Made by a program: the position numbers and the translations under genes. Positions 23,873 through 35,091 of a DNA stretch of 64,000 nt are shown here, one piece after another. This DNA comes from Papiliotrema nemorosa (taxonomy: Eukaryota > Basidiomycota > Tremellomycetes > Tremellales > Rhynchogastremaceae), in NCBI GenBank assembly GCA_032158125.1, contig JASKOT010000030.1, positions 149,417-213,416 on the forward strand, given 5' to 3'. Below the pieces are notes generated by a model, which saw nothing but the letters and a program-made list of their open reading frames with translations, was not told the DNA's origin and ran no database searches. Position 1 is the stretch's first letter; every line of letters starts with the position of its first letter.

Positions 23873-24608
23873 TTATCCATGGTCGATCGTCCCCGGCTGC
23901 GATCTAGCCATGCTCGACAAGGTGACGCCAGGTTCCGGGTCAACTTCTTCCATCCTCTCCTCATCTACCCAATCTGATTCCTCCAGCACCTCTGGCTGTA
24001 CAGACTTTGAAGGCTGCGGTGGATCAAGCGGCATATTGGAGATCATAGGGCTATCTGGCGGATCCAAGGGACGCTTTGTTTTCGGATCTATAGGCCAAGT
24101 CCCATCTCGTACCCATCCAGCTCTTAAAATCTGAATCTAAACCATCAGTCTCTGACTTGTGCGCCTCGCTGCCAGTCACGCACGACCAGATCCAATCGGA
24201 GAGGTTTGGTCAATCTCCGTTTCTCCGTCAAAGCATGATGCACGCTCCCTATACCCGCTTTCCAGGCAATGTCATTGCCTAGCTCTCCGTCGACATTGAG
24301 CAATGATTCGAGTCTACCTATACCGTTGCTGGACGACGAGGCTCTAGGTCGAGCAAGGATGGGTTCAGGCAAGGGCAAGGGGATGGTGTATGTAGCAGGG
24401 AGACTATCGGGGGGCACGGGAATGGGTTTGCCGGCTAGGAATAATCGACGGCGATACTCAAAGTACTCGAGACCTTGTCAATCAGTACGTGCTCGTTGTA
24501 CATTGATAGCAAAGGGGATTCACCGTAACTTGGTATCGTGATAGATTCCGGGATAGGAGAGGATCCAGCTCCAAAGGGCCCGCTGCCAGAGGCATGACCA
24601 GCGCTCAT
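23873..24608 (-). CDS. Conserved fungal protein, DUF4050-like
   Basis: The start MSAGHASGSGPFGAGSSPIP is disordered; after an intron it reads GLEYFEYRRRLFLAGKPIP, then GRLESLLNVDGELGNDIAWK, GIGSVHHALTEKRRLTKPLR and LDLVVRDWQRGAQ, with the last exon giving AGWVRDGTWPIDPKTKRPLD. The order 'YxEYRRRLF...L...W..G...V...L..KR.L..PL.L..VV....AGW.RDGTWP' resembles the fungal DUF4050 family, whose members are cytoplasmic or nuclear with little known function. The tail is acidic. The assignment to the family is from memory of its pattern, so I hold it at moderate confidence; the gene itself is well supported. Confidence 0.7.
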
Positions 24609-24861
24609 AGAGTGCAGCGGGTATCAGACTTGCGCGAGCTGGTCGACACGCTCTGCGCCCGACTATGACTCAGGATTCTGAACAACACGAGAAGATTCAG
24701 GTTTGACATTTGAACTTTTGGGAGATTAGCAAGGTCGGGGGCCCCAGCATTAGCAATGACCTGCAATGTCGGGATTCAAAGCGAAGTCTTAAGATAATAT
24801 CTTCTCACCTTTCTCGCTAAGATGACGATATGATCGGTAGGAATAGGAATAGACTGAAAAG

Positions 24862-26048
24862 ATGCGCAACATGAGAACAATCATCAAACGGCTATACGCT
24901 TCGGCGTCGCCGTATGGCTCATATAGCCTGCTCGACCCTTCCACGGCAATGACCACCTATCCAACCGTACGGCAAGTCCCGACTCACATCGCAAGACCTT
25001 CCTACGTGCCTAGCAACTTCTTCACAGGCGGCTGGGGGGATCATGAGGATGTCGAGATGGACACATCGAGTCAAGAGGGGAGACTGGACGAGAGGGGTGT
25101 CGCAGGAGTCAGGCGAACAGGCCGAATGGCAGCGGAGATTCTGCGTAGAGCCGGCGAGCTCGTGCGGGTGAGGCGGCGCTCCAAAGAAAGCTTACATTGA
25201 GGTCGGAATGACTACGGACGAAATCGATCGACGGGTGCACGAAATGATCGTCGCAAAAGGAGCTTACCCATCTCCGCTTGGATACTCTTCGTTTCCGAGA
25301 AGTATCACCACTTCTGTCAACAATGTTGTCGCTCGTATGGAATACAGAACCCTCTTAGAAGTCGGACTGACTTGCAGATGGCATTCCTGACGGGTGAGCA
25401 AACTACTATGACCTTTCGATTGATGAGAGCCGACCACTGGAATCGCGAGACATTATCAATATTGACTTGACCATGTACTATGGTGGATATCACGGCGATA
25501 CGTCAGCAACATTCATGCTGCCCGACGTCGACGATGCAGGCCGTCAGCTTGTGGAGGCCACAGAAGAAGCGTTGAAGCGTGGAATCAGTGTCTGTGGACC
25601 TGGTGTTCCGCTAAACGAGATTGGTCGAGCTATCAGGTCGGGGTGAATCGTCTCCGCTCCGGTACTGATCAGGCAGTGGGTTCGCCTCCAAGGAGGGCTT
25701 CTCGGTGAATGAGCAATTCTCAGGCCATGGTATAGGGGCAGTGTTCCACCAAGAACCTTGGATTTTGCATTACGGTGAGTCAGCAAAAGTCGTCCGCTGA
25801 TGGACAGAGAACAAGGAATCGGGCACGATGGAGATTGGTGATTGTTTCACCATCGAGCCAGCCCTGGTTCAAGGCCGCAATTCGAGAGGTATGATGTGGG
25901 ACGACGGGTGGACCATGTCCACAGAGGTGAGCGTAGTAGATTATCTCGTCCCCTTTGTAGCTGATCATAGTCTGGAGCGAGGAGTGCTCAATTCGAGCAT
26001 CAAATACTCATCACTGAAGACGGCGTGGAGATCCTGACGAAGCAATGA
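24862..26048 (+). CDS. MAP1D: Type I methionine aminopeptidase, likely mitochondrial
   Basis: Removes initiator methionine. The N-terminus MRNMRTIIKRLYASASPYGS is basic, Ser-rich and lacks acidic residues, like a mitochondrial presequence, and the zinc-finger head of cytosolic Map1 is absent. The catalytic domain follows: GVAGVRRTGRMAAEILRRAG, YPSPLGYSSFPRSITTSVNN, then IPDGRPLESRDIINIDLTMY and YGGYHGDTSATF, with two metal-binding Asp. Then FSVNEQFSGHGIGAVFH holds the metal-binding His, and GDCFTIEPAL holds a Glu. It ends VEILTKQ. All five metal-ligand positions can be traced across about six exons. Convergent with NAB2, 84 bases between stops. Confidence 0.9.
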
Positions 26049-26132
26049 CGACATAAGTGACGAGACAGAGTGGTAAAACGGCATGCACATCAAACTGGGC
26101 ACGAATACATGCCACAATTACTACACTGTACT

Positions 26133-27913
26133 CTACGCTCCCGCAGTGGTTTCAGAGGCTGGCTTGAATTCGCCCGCGCTGGGGTCCAGCTTCTTCTCCG
26201 TCCCAGCGACTGGTCCAAACTTTTTGCTCACATTCATCCCCGTACCTCCAAATCCATGGGCTGATTTTCGGAAAGGCGCTTTGGCACCCCGAGGAGTTGG
26301 TCTGGATGGTGGGTGGGCGAATTTACAATCGGCTATCTTTAGCGATCCCTCAATCAAGCGACTCACCCCTTGTACACCTCTCCCCATAACGGCACATTTT
26401 CTCTCCAGTCTTCTCGTCCAATGGTCCATCCATCAAAGACTTGCTTGTCATGACAACCTCGACGTCATTGTCCTCGTTGTCCGACATGCTCGTGTCCACG
26501 GGCGGTGGCGGATTTGACTTGGCCAATTTTGCAGCCGTCAAGGCTGGAGGGGGAATGGCATTGCCTTGAGCATCCTCGTGACGGAATTGACATGATGGAT
26601 TGGTGCAATTTTGGTATTTGCACAACATTCGACTCGGTCCAGCGGTTTCGCCTGGGGTCAGTGCCGACCAAAGCTATGACTCACCATTGACTGCAGCAGG
26701 GCTGACATGGCTTTTGATGCACTCTGCATCTTTGCACTGCTTCCCAGCCTCGCAAGCTTCTTCACTCAGCACCATTCCTGTCTTTTCGTTGGCGACTGGG
26801 CTGGGGTGGGAGTAGGGGCAGCGAGAGTTGGAACATCCCACGGAGTATCGACATAATGCTTTCGAAGACGGTTTGTCCGGAATGGGTCCTGGCAAAGTGG
26901 ATGCTTTGGGCGTAATGACCGATACCGAGTGACCTCCTAGTTTTGTACCGTGGGGGATTTTGGCTGGAGCTGGTCGAGCTGGGGGCGCTGCTTGCGCTTC
27001 TTTCTCCTAAAAGTCAACTGGGTCGATAGGTGGGACCCACCTGAGCCATCTTTGACATCATTTCGCCCATTTGCGCCATACTTGCTTGCATCATCATCAT
27101 TTGAGCCATCATCTCCTGCTGTCCGGGCGGGAAGAAGCCTCCGAATCCAGGCTGCATGCCCATGTTCATTTGAGGCTGCGGCCTGGATCCTGGGCCACCA
27201 AAACCTCCATGGTTGGGTCGTCCTCCTGCCATCCCTCGCACATGGAGACCCCCTCGACCTCCACCTCCACGATTAGGTCCCAGTCTATCGGCTAGACTTC
27301 TGCCCTCGTTGCCCATCCCTCGCGGACCGCTTGGCACACCGTCCGATATCCTCCTCTTGTTTTGTTGAGAATCACCATTTCGATCGTCCAATTTCCGTTT
27401 CTCTGGCTGAGATAGCGGGGCCAAAGCATGGTTGAGTAAACGAGAGGATCCTCCAGATACGTTACGCTGAGATGGGGCAGAAGGTGAGCGGGAGGGTGTA
27501 GGTTCGGCTGGGACAGTCGTGACGTTTTTGGCCGTGTCGAATAGCCAATCTAAGAATCGCGCATCAAAGTCGGTGCCCACCACTATTTGGTCAGGAACGT
27601 CCCAAATCAGATGATGGCATCATACAGTCGTCCATTTCCGTCTGGACCCGGTCTTTCGTGCTACCGTTGGCTAGGAGTCAGCAATGTAACAGGGCGGAAT
27701 AAATCTGGCTTACCAAGAAGGACTGTAATGTATTCCGCCATGACTTGATCTGCGAGGTGTCAGCTATCTGTACACAAGTCCCATTGTACCTCCTGGCTCA
27801 GCCCATTCCCTCCTTTCCAGCTCTTTTTGAACCTCCGACTAGAGAATCAGCCTTGTGTGCGGCCAACGAGCCCTTGTTCATACCTGGAGCTGAGCTTGCT
27901 GTTCCGCGTCCAT
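26133..27913 (-). CDS. NAB2: CCCH zinc-finger poly(A) RNA-binding protein, Nab2/ZC3H14 type
   Basis: Nab2 binds poly(A) in the nucleus, limits tail length and aids mRNA export. Three small first exons give MDAEQQAQLQ, SEVQKELERREWAEPG and DQVMAEYITVLL, the PWI-like N-terminal fold of the family, then FDARFLDWLFDTA. The middle is Arg/Gly and Gln/Met-rich (GPNRGGGGRGGLHVRGMAGG, EMMAQMMMMQASMAQMGEMM). Tandem CCCH fingers follow: CRYSVGCSNSRCPYSH, CEAGKQCKDAECIKSH, CKYQNCTNPSCQFRH, and CRYGERC split by an intron from DCKFAH. Spacing C-x4/5-C-x4-C-x3-H is the Nab2 pattern. Start chosen because it restores the N-terminal fold. Confidence 0.92.
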
Positions 27914-28300
27914 TGTTCCAAGCTACTGATTTTGGAGTCGGCTTGTATTCCGTGTGATACTTCCTCAAGATGCTCGTCCTCGCTTGACTTGAATTACACT
28001 ACGCAGAGGTGCGATGAAGGTCAATGATGAAAGGTAGACGGTATCAGGCAAAGTCCGAAAAGCCGCGTTGGCTGTGGCAACGAGTTCGGGTGGCAAAACG
28101 GCGGCCTCCCTCGAGACTGAGCAACTCTTTGCTATTAGGTACGAGTAGCATGGTAGACAGGACTGGATCTCGTACAAGACAAGAACAAGCTATTCAGCAT
28201 CGCAGACAATCATTATATGCATCTATGGGTGTTCCGACATAGGACATGCTGAACTAAGTCTGGACAGATAATATTCCTTTGTATCTTCTTCTTCTCCTAT
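27914..28300. other. NAB2 promoter region and MFS 3' end
   Basis: 387 bases between the NAB2 start and the stop of the MFS transporter. No additional gene is seen. Confidence 0.5.
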
Positions 28301-30244
28301 CTATACCCCCTCTTCCTTTCCGGCGGCTCGGATCCTCTGCCTGGCCGCTTCGTGCTCTTCCTCGGGAGCAAGGGGCTCCTTGTAGAAGACGACGTATTGG
28401 ATGCAGAGTACCGCCACCCAGGCGACCATGAACCAGTAAGCTCGACCGGAAGATTTCTTCCAGTCGGCGAGGTTGTCGGTCTGCAGACCGGCTTGGACCG
28501 CCAAAGTGACAGCTCCACCCACCTGAGCGAGAACCTGAGTCCAGGCACCTAGATGTCAGCTTGGTCCTCCAAATTTTTATTGAACTCACCAGCAACACCG
28601 GCCATCTCAGGAGGACAGTAGGAGATGAGGTTGACGGCACTGGCAAAGTAGGTCGAGATGGCTCCAGCTGATCCAATGATAAAAGCGGGGAAGCAGTATC
28701 GCCAGTAGTCCTTGCCGTGTCCACCGCCAGAGTAGATTTGCAAGATTTCACCGATGATGATGCCTACTCATTAGCAAAAGTCGTGGGGTTCCACCTACAC
28801 AGACCACCAATGGGAATGGTGTATCGAGGCTTGGTGATGATCTGCGGAACCGCTTGTGTGACACCACCGATAATGAGACCGACAAGACCTTGAGGAAGAA
28901 TCGCCGCGGCGACATGGATTGGGCTCCAGTGCATGACTTCTTGCCAGTATGTTGCATATTGCAGCTGCGACGTGGCCCAAAAGGCAAAGGGGAAAAGAAC
29001 CGCTAGAGACGCGATGATGATATTGGTGATTGCCCATACGGAGGATGGGAGGACGGCGCTCTTCGGGGGGATACGAGATTCTGCCTGTTAATTTGGCCCT
29101 CTCCGATAGTGCCGACTAACCCCAGAAGAAAAATGCGATACCGAGGGGGAACGCCAGGACGAATGGCGCGATGAAGGATGCAGAGCCCCAGCCGTCAATA
29201 GGGCCTTGAGTCAAGGCGAGGATGAAACAGATGAGTGCACCCATCATGACCAAGACGCCGATGATGTCCAAGCGCTTCCATCGTGGAGTGCGGTCGGCTC
29301 CTTTACTGTAGCTCGAGCCGGTGAAGGGGAGCAGGAACACCGAGATGATAGAGAAGAGCTGTAGAGTCAGCACAAGCGGAAGGAAGAATCACGGGATCCT
29401 CACAATACAAATGATAGCCATGACTCGGAAAAACCCTGTGGATCAGCAATGCCGCTATAATGCCCACTCCACTCACACTTGTACGAAGCCAGCATGCACA
29501 CTCCTGCAATGACACTGCACATTCAGCATTAATCGAGAACATACACTCACAGTCCGAGGACGTTGCCTGAAGCTCCGGCGAGACCAAGCAGAGCGAGCTT
29601 TGCTTGCTGCTCAGTAGGTTCAGGGAACATGTGAACGAGCAAATGATAGGCCGAGGGGATCGTCATGGCACCGGCGATACCACCCAGACCTCGAAGGATC
29701 AGGAAACCGTACTTGCTGGTGGTGACAAAGGAGGTGACGAGAGAGAGGATACCGAGGATGAGGAAACCCGCCTCAAAGACAATCTGCGCGGGGAACAGAT
29801 CTGATAGTCGGCCAGCAAAGAGGAGGAAAGCAGCAAAGCAGAGCGAGTAGGATGTGATGATCCACACGAGTTGAGAGATGCCCAGTCCCGTGTCGTGTCC
29901 AATATCGGCCACGGCAATGGCAACACCCTGTTATCAGTGCCGTTTTCAAGAGGATTACTCACCGAGACATTGCACACGTCGACAAACGTGGCTACGGCAA
30001 AGATGAAGAGCAAGAAATGTTTTCGAGCGCTGCCGAGTTGGGCCAAGGGGTGTTGCGCATGATCGGCCGTGGTAAGGTGATCGGGATCAAGCTGCTTCTT
30101 CTTCTCGAGCTGAGCTTCACGATCCATTTGATCGTCGTGCTCGCTGGCGATAGAGGCCGGGTTGGTGGTTGAAGGAACGGCGGTACTTTGTTCACTCATT
30201 TTGAGCGGGTCGGTGGAATACTCGTGAAGAGTAGGGGTTGACAT
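28301..30244 (-). CDS. Major facilitator transporter, DHA2-like (14 TM drug:H+ antiporter type)
   Basis: A plasma- or vacuolar-membrane transporter. The cytosolic head is MSTPTLHEYSTDPLKMSEQS... with acidic and Lys-rich patches. Membrane spans start at HFLLFIFAVATFVDVCNVSV, then QLVWIITSYSLCFAAFLLFA followed by GRLSDLF (the loop 2-3 motif), ILGILSLVTSFV, LRGLGGIAGAMTIPSAYHLL, and further helices at FSIISVFLLPFTG, IIGVLVMMGALICFILALTQ and FIAPFVLAFPLGIAFFFWG through to AYWFMVAWVAVLCIQYVVFY. The overall layout with a motif-C-like segment fits the DHA2 group (Atr1/Sge1 relatives). The substrate cannot be told. Split by several short introns; it ends AAGKEEGV. Confidence 0.88.
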
Positions 30245-31204
30245 TGAAGGGCTCTTATAGATGATGCGATGGGGTGAGCTTGCCAAGGAGGGGAAGGTTC
30301 GGGCTACCGGGTTGAAGCACAAGGGTACCTTTCTTTGTGTGTTTGATGAGTGTGTGTGTTTGTCTGATCCGTGGATTGCGGGAAGGTATCGCGACGAGGT
30401 GAGAGAGCTCTGTGAATGACTTGTTCTCGAGCCGCTTGGATTTGGTACGTATATATACGTATGAGGAACGTTCAAAGGCGATGGTCATGCATGCCCGACG
30501 ATGGGTGAATCCATCCCTCCCCCCCCCGTATCATCGACATGCCCGATGGAAATTTCCCACCACAATTGCTCGGTGTCGGGCAGGGCGCTGATCATCATCC
30601 CATTATTGTTCTTTTACCCGCGCTCCGAGTTCCGAGGGAAAGGCGGGAGAGCAGAGGGGTTCCGCATTACTCGGCGTACGGAGATCGGTCTACATCTCCG
30701 CACAACAGGCCCCGTCGGGCTGTCTCCCCTCTCATCTCGGGATGAACAGTCGGCACTGTGGCATCAATGACCGTAAACACGCGTAGAGGCTTGGCAATGT
30801 GCCGATTGAAACATCCACGTATGCGCATTTCGCCCCGTCCGACTGTCTGCCAGTGGGCTGCGGTGAAGCCTTCTTGCGACAAGCCGCTCGGCATCTGGAT
30901 CACTTCTCCACCAGTGATAGCGAGATAGCGAAAGGCTTGGTCCCTCCACTTGCGTCTTCTCCTTCAGATATCCAGTGCTATGGATGAGAATAGGAAAAGG
31001 AGAAGATTGCGAGGCGCCAACGTTGTGTCGCATTGAACAAATGGGTCTCCGCCTATCGCCAATTCGTCGCGGCCGTCCTGTAGTGTGGGGACTCGATGAG
31101 CAGATTCGCAGCCCTCGAAAAGACACCCTGTAGCACGACCTCGACAATAGAACCTTGTTTGTACTGTAATGCATGATCCTTGGGCTAATTCTTCTTGCCC
31201 TGTA
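30245..31204. promoter_or_regulatory. Long upstream region of the MFS transporter
   Basis: 960 bases separate the MFS start from the ALE1 stop, the longest promoter-like stretch next to a transporter in this window. Features seen are a 16-base palindrome (30446-30461), a nine-C run at 30519-30527 and no credible gene. A long upstream region is consistent with a regulated, stress- or drug-responsive gene, which is inference. Confidence 0.5.
30446..30461 (-). promoter_or_regulatory. TATA-containing perfect palindrome
   Basis: TACGTATATATACGTA is its own reverse complement and contains a TATATATA core. It lies about 200 bases upstream of the MFS start codon, a reasonable place for a TATA box with a long 5' UTR. 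Confidence 0.45.
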
Positions 31205-33107
31205 TCAAAGCTCCTTTAGTTTGAAACCTGTCTTCTCAGTCAAAGGCGTCTCTGCGCCGTCCATCCACTTGTCCACGATCCCACCGTCGGGATGCACGCC
31301 TGCTCCCGAGTCTTGGTATCCCGGATTATCGAGTGCGTGCTTGACCCATCGAAGATCCTTTGGATTGGTCTCATCTTCCGGCGGGCTAGGCGGGGATATT
31401 GACACTGCTGGAAGGGGCTTGTCGTCCTTTCTGATTCCCTTTCGAAGGTAAGGTCGTGCCACTTTGAAGAACAGGGACGCAACCGCGATCAAAACGTGAC
31501 CGTAAAACCCTGTTCGTTTCCAAGCCTTGATACAATCTCCAAATGACAGAAGCATGAATGCTCCAGCAACATAGTTGAGGTTGGCCTGCACCAGGAACCA
31601 GCCCACAATATCGTACACTCTTTTCGTGGCGTTTGGATAGGGGTATTTCGGCAGCGAGTTGGGCGAGGAAGCTGTCGGAGACACAAAGTAGGGTCTGACA
31701 AGGTGTCTGAACTTCCGCCCCAGCGAGGTCAGGAGACCTGCAGTGATGAAAGCGACTACCGTCAGTAAGCACAACTGTGGAGTCCTCACGATAATAGCCA
31801 GGAGCCACGCCGTGCTTTGGTCAGCATACACCAAGGTGGAAACCCACCCAAATGGCTGATGTCACAAACGTAGCCATGCTTTGGATTGATCCCGGTTTCT
31901 GTCCCTTCTTTACGAGACGCTTGTACACACAGTCTCGCAGCCAGACGTTGGTTCGGCAGTTCCAACTGTCGAAGATCACCTTGAAGCTCTCTGCCGTCTC
32001 GATGGAGACAATATTGACATTGCGAACCCGGTTCCACAGAGTTCGTCCGGTTTTAGGATCGTACCCGTTGAATCCGATACCCGTGAGGATACACGCTCCC
32101 TAGGGTCAGCCAAACCACGGCCGAACCCACCTCGGAAAGACTCCAGACCGCGTAATACTTGGTCCTCGCAATGAACCCAGCAAATTGAACAAAGCCAAAT
32201 TTGGTCAACACACCCCATTTATTCCAGTCGTTGCCGACAATCCTTGTGTAGCTGCCTCGACCTCCATATACCGCATATACTCCCAAGAAACCCAATCCCA
32301 GCACCAGATGCAAATAGGCAACCCGTTTTCTACCATAAGGGATCCTCCTTTTAGCAGCTGTAGCCTGCTCGTCGCCGGTCCCAGGCGGGGCTTGCTGATA
32401 GATGGTGTGCTTGACGAGCGAGTCGTACGTTGCATAATCGAGCGAAGGGCCAATCAGCATCGCTGGGAAGAAGAAGCAATACCCAAGGTAGGGGAGGGGG
32501 CTTGGAACGTGGGAGAGTCTTGTCGCCAACTGGCTCGCGTCCAAATCTTCCGGTTTGCTTCGCCCGTCGTGGACGTTCCAAGCAAAAGTGGTGAGATTCA
32601 TGACTAGGACCATTTGCGTAAAGGTCACCTCGATCTCGGTAGCAGGCACGCCGTAAATGTAGTTGACAATGTGGCTCCAGTGAGCAAAATCACGGTGAGG
32701 ACCCACTTGTAAAGCAAATGAACCATTGCAAAGCTGCATGTAAGCACTAGTACGTTGGATGACCTACCCGAAAGCTACCCAGGGCATAATTGGTCCCCTC
32801 ATGGCTACGACTATCGCGTAAACGCCCATGCAACTGAACAACAGATGGAGCATCCCAGTGCCTAGACCCAACAAAGGGACGAGGAAGAATGTCGAGATGG
32901 TGAGGGAGTAGATGTGAGCCACATTGGGTCTGGAGGGTGGCAGTCGGGTGTATAGCGCGGCGAGAGGGTAGGAGAGGAGGAGCGCGGTGATGGTCTGTCC
33001 GTGAGCGATGTGGAGTTTGGGAGAGATACCTTGATTTGACTGGGTGGAGCGCCAGAGAGGGCTGAAACGTGTTCAAAGACTGGGTCCCAGAACATGCTGC
33101 ATTGCAT
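31205..33107 (-). CDS. ALE1: Lysophospholipid acyltransferase, MBOAT family (Ale1/Lpt1)
   Basis: An ER multi-spanning enzyme that reacylates lysophospholipids in the Lands cycle. N-terminal sequence MFWDPVFEHVSALSGAPPSQ is preceded by an in-frame MQCS (start at 33107 or 33095). Many hydrophobic helices follow. Family motifs are LAMRGPIMP-like, DFAHWSHIVNYIYGVPATEI, YLGYCFFFPAMLIGPSLDYA, then the diagnostic FDSWNCRTNVWLRDCVYKRL and ATFVTSAIW/HGVAPGYY, which holds the catalytic His; a 33-nt intron (31815-31847) splits it between W and H. The invariant Asn is in the NCRTNVWL stretch. The C-terminus is hydrophilic and ends GFKLKEL without a clear KKXX signal. Confidence 0.92.
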
Positions 33108-33305
33108 CAGCAGGGCATAGAATCGCCATGAGAAGCCACACGCACGTGAGATAGCTCCTCTGTGTTAAGAGCGGTATTCGAAGCAAGAGATGAAAAGGTT
33201 GAGAAGGATGGACAAATGCGCCATATATCTATCTAATCAGCTCGACGTCCGTTTCAACGTCATCCATCTACCCATTCCATTGCTTCGAGTCCATGGTGAC
33301 ATATC

Positions 33306-34192
33306 ATGTCAGTGAGGATAGCAAAGTTCCTCCCTAACATCTCACTGGAGGCTCTCCGAGTCCATCTCGCCCAGAAGCCCACCTCGATCCCACTGCATAT
33401 CGGGCAAAATGCAACCTCGCACTGGCGGGCCAGACACACTTGGAAATTTTCCGATGACCTCGCAGCGATCAGGAGTATCGGCGAAGATAAAGAGGTAGAA
33501 ATCGAGGTCGGAAAGAAACATCGGGGCTATATGGATCCAGAATACCAGCGTGTACATATGGGTCTAGGTAAAGCCTTTTATGGGCAAGCTGATCAAAGGA
33601 CTTTTTCTCGATGCGTTCATCCTGAATAAGATACCGTCTGCCGATCCCGATTCCATACCCACGGCCTACCTCGCCCAGTCCGACTTATTGGAGCATGGAG
33701 ACCTAGCAGCAGCCGTGCCCGAGCTCGATCTCTTCAAGGCCGGACCTCAAGGGACAATGTACCGTCGCACAATATGGATTGGGCCCCGACAGAGCTTCAC
33801 TCCATTCCACCGGGATCCCTATATAGGCCTATACACTCAAGGTGAGCACCACTTTGCCATAACTGAGGCCAGTGCTGGGAACGAAGACCTTTCACGTCCT
33901 ACCGCCAGATGCTGCTCAATATCTCGACCCATCGACCGATCCGCAATACGCAAACACCTCGACTCTTCCCTTGCCCGTCTCTGCTCTCTTCGGCGCGGCA
34001 CCCAGCGCGGAAGATGTACACCCAAAACTCATCGAGAGGTCCGAGTTGAATCTTGAAAAAGCATTTGGGATGCCCGGATCTTGTCAAGTCTTGCTGAAGG
34101 AAGGCGAATCGGTGTTGGTGCCAGAAGGTTGGTGGCACAGTGCAGAAGGTGGAGACCAACCTGGGATCGGCGTGGGTGCCTGGTTCAGGTGA
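33306..34192 (+). CDS. JmjC-domain oxygenase (cupin-like, JMJD5/TYW5-like size)
   Basis: A small Fe(II)/2-oxoglutarate oxygenase; substrate unknown (protein hydroxylase, histone demethylase or tRNA-modifying enzyme). It opens MSVRIAKFLPNISLEALRVH; a 31-nt intron (33568-33598) joins HMGLG to LFLDAFILNKIPSADPDSIP. Then YRRTIWIGPRQSFTPFHRDP holds the HxD metal pair, GTKTFHVLPPDAAQYLD the KxFxVLPP strand, and VLVPEGWWHSAEG the distal His, so the triad is complete. It ends GVGAWFR. No PHD or DNA-binding domain. Divergent from ALE1 with 198 bases between starts. Confidence 0.87.
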
Positions 34193-34300
34193 TACATTAG
34201 TTTTCTCCGTAGAGTCTCAAAGACAGATCACAGCATCGCCACTAGCGTACATTGAGAATCTGAATACAGTTGCGGCACGAGCTTCTGACGCCTCGGGAGT

Positions 34301-34942
34301 CTACACAAAGAACGCGAGGTACGCGCTTGAGACCGCGGTAGCACCCATCACAAGGTATGCTCCAAGCTGCATACCCTTGAGTGTCAAACCTAACATCAGC
34401 TCGATCCAGCCGATACCATCGGACGCACCGTATCCGATGTCCCAAGCCAAATGACGGATACCGTTAAAGGTGTGGAAGGTAAAGGGCACGGAAAAGATGA
34501 GTTTAGCGGCCCCCTTGAACCAGAGTGGTAGCGAGGAGACGAGGTCGACGAGGTGGACAGAATCGATAGCGGGGAATGCTGGGTGAAGAAGGTAAAGAAG
34601 AGAGGCTGCGTAGAGGGTGCCGGAGAGGAAGACACCCGTCGCCCGATTCGCAATAGACAGGAGCCATGTTACCTACAGTCAGATCAATCTCCTCATGGTA
34701 AAATTTACCTGTGGCTGGTAGATGGTGAAGTGGGGAGAGTTGGGACGATGCAATCGCTGGCTGTTAAGCAATGCAATGTTTTCCTGACTGGTCATCGGCT
34801 GAGTAGCAGCCCATCGTCGCGCAACGAGTGGAGTAGCGCGCAATGCCGGAGCTGACAATTAGTAGACGATCGCTGAGTTGGCAACAATAGACTGACCAGT
34901 GCCGACTGCTCTGAGGATAGATCTGCGTGCGATGGCCGACAT
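34301..34942 (-). CDS. SDH3: Succinate dehydrogenase cytochrome b subunit (complex II anchor)
   Basis: Membrane anchor of complex II, binding heme b and ubiquinone in the mitochondrial inner membrane. The presequence MSAIARRSILRAVGT continues into APALRATPLVARRWAATQPM; the mature part reads LNSQRLHRPNSPHFTIYQP, joined to VTWLLSIANRATGVFLSGTL, then YAASLLYLLHPAF, LPLWFKGAAKLIFSVPFTFH and TFNGIRHLAWDIG with the heme-ligand His. The last helix is LKGMQLGAYLVMGATAVSSA and it ends YLAFFV. Three hydrophobic spans are present. Complete. Confidence 0.93.
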
Positions 34943-35091
34943 GTTGGTGTGGAAGAGATGAAGAGGTCACGAAACAGACGAGCAATGGGATCGAATACGC
35001 TTCGAGTTGAGTGACATTTGATTCGCTCGGAATTCGCCGCTACCCATCATACAAGGGGGGGAATACCCCGCATATCTCCGAGGCGCACACT

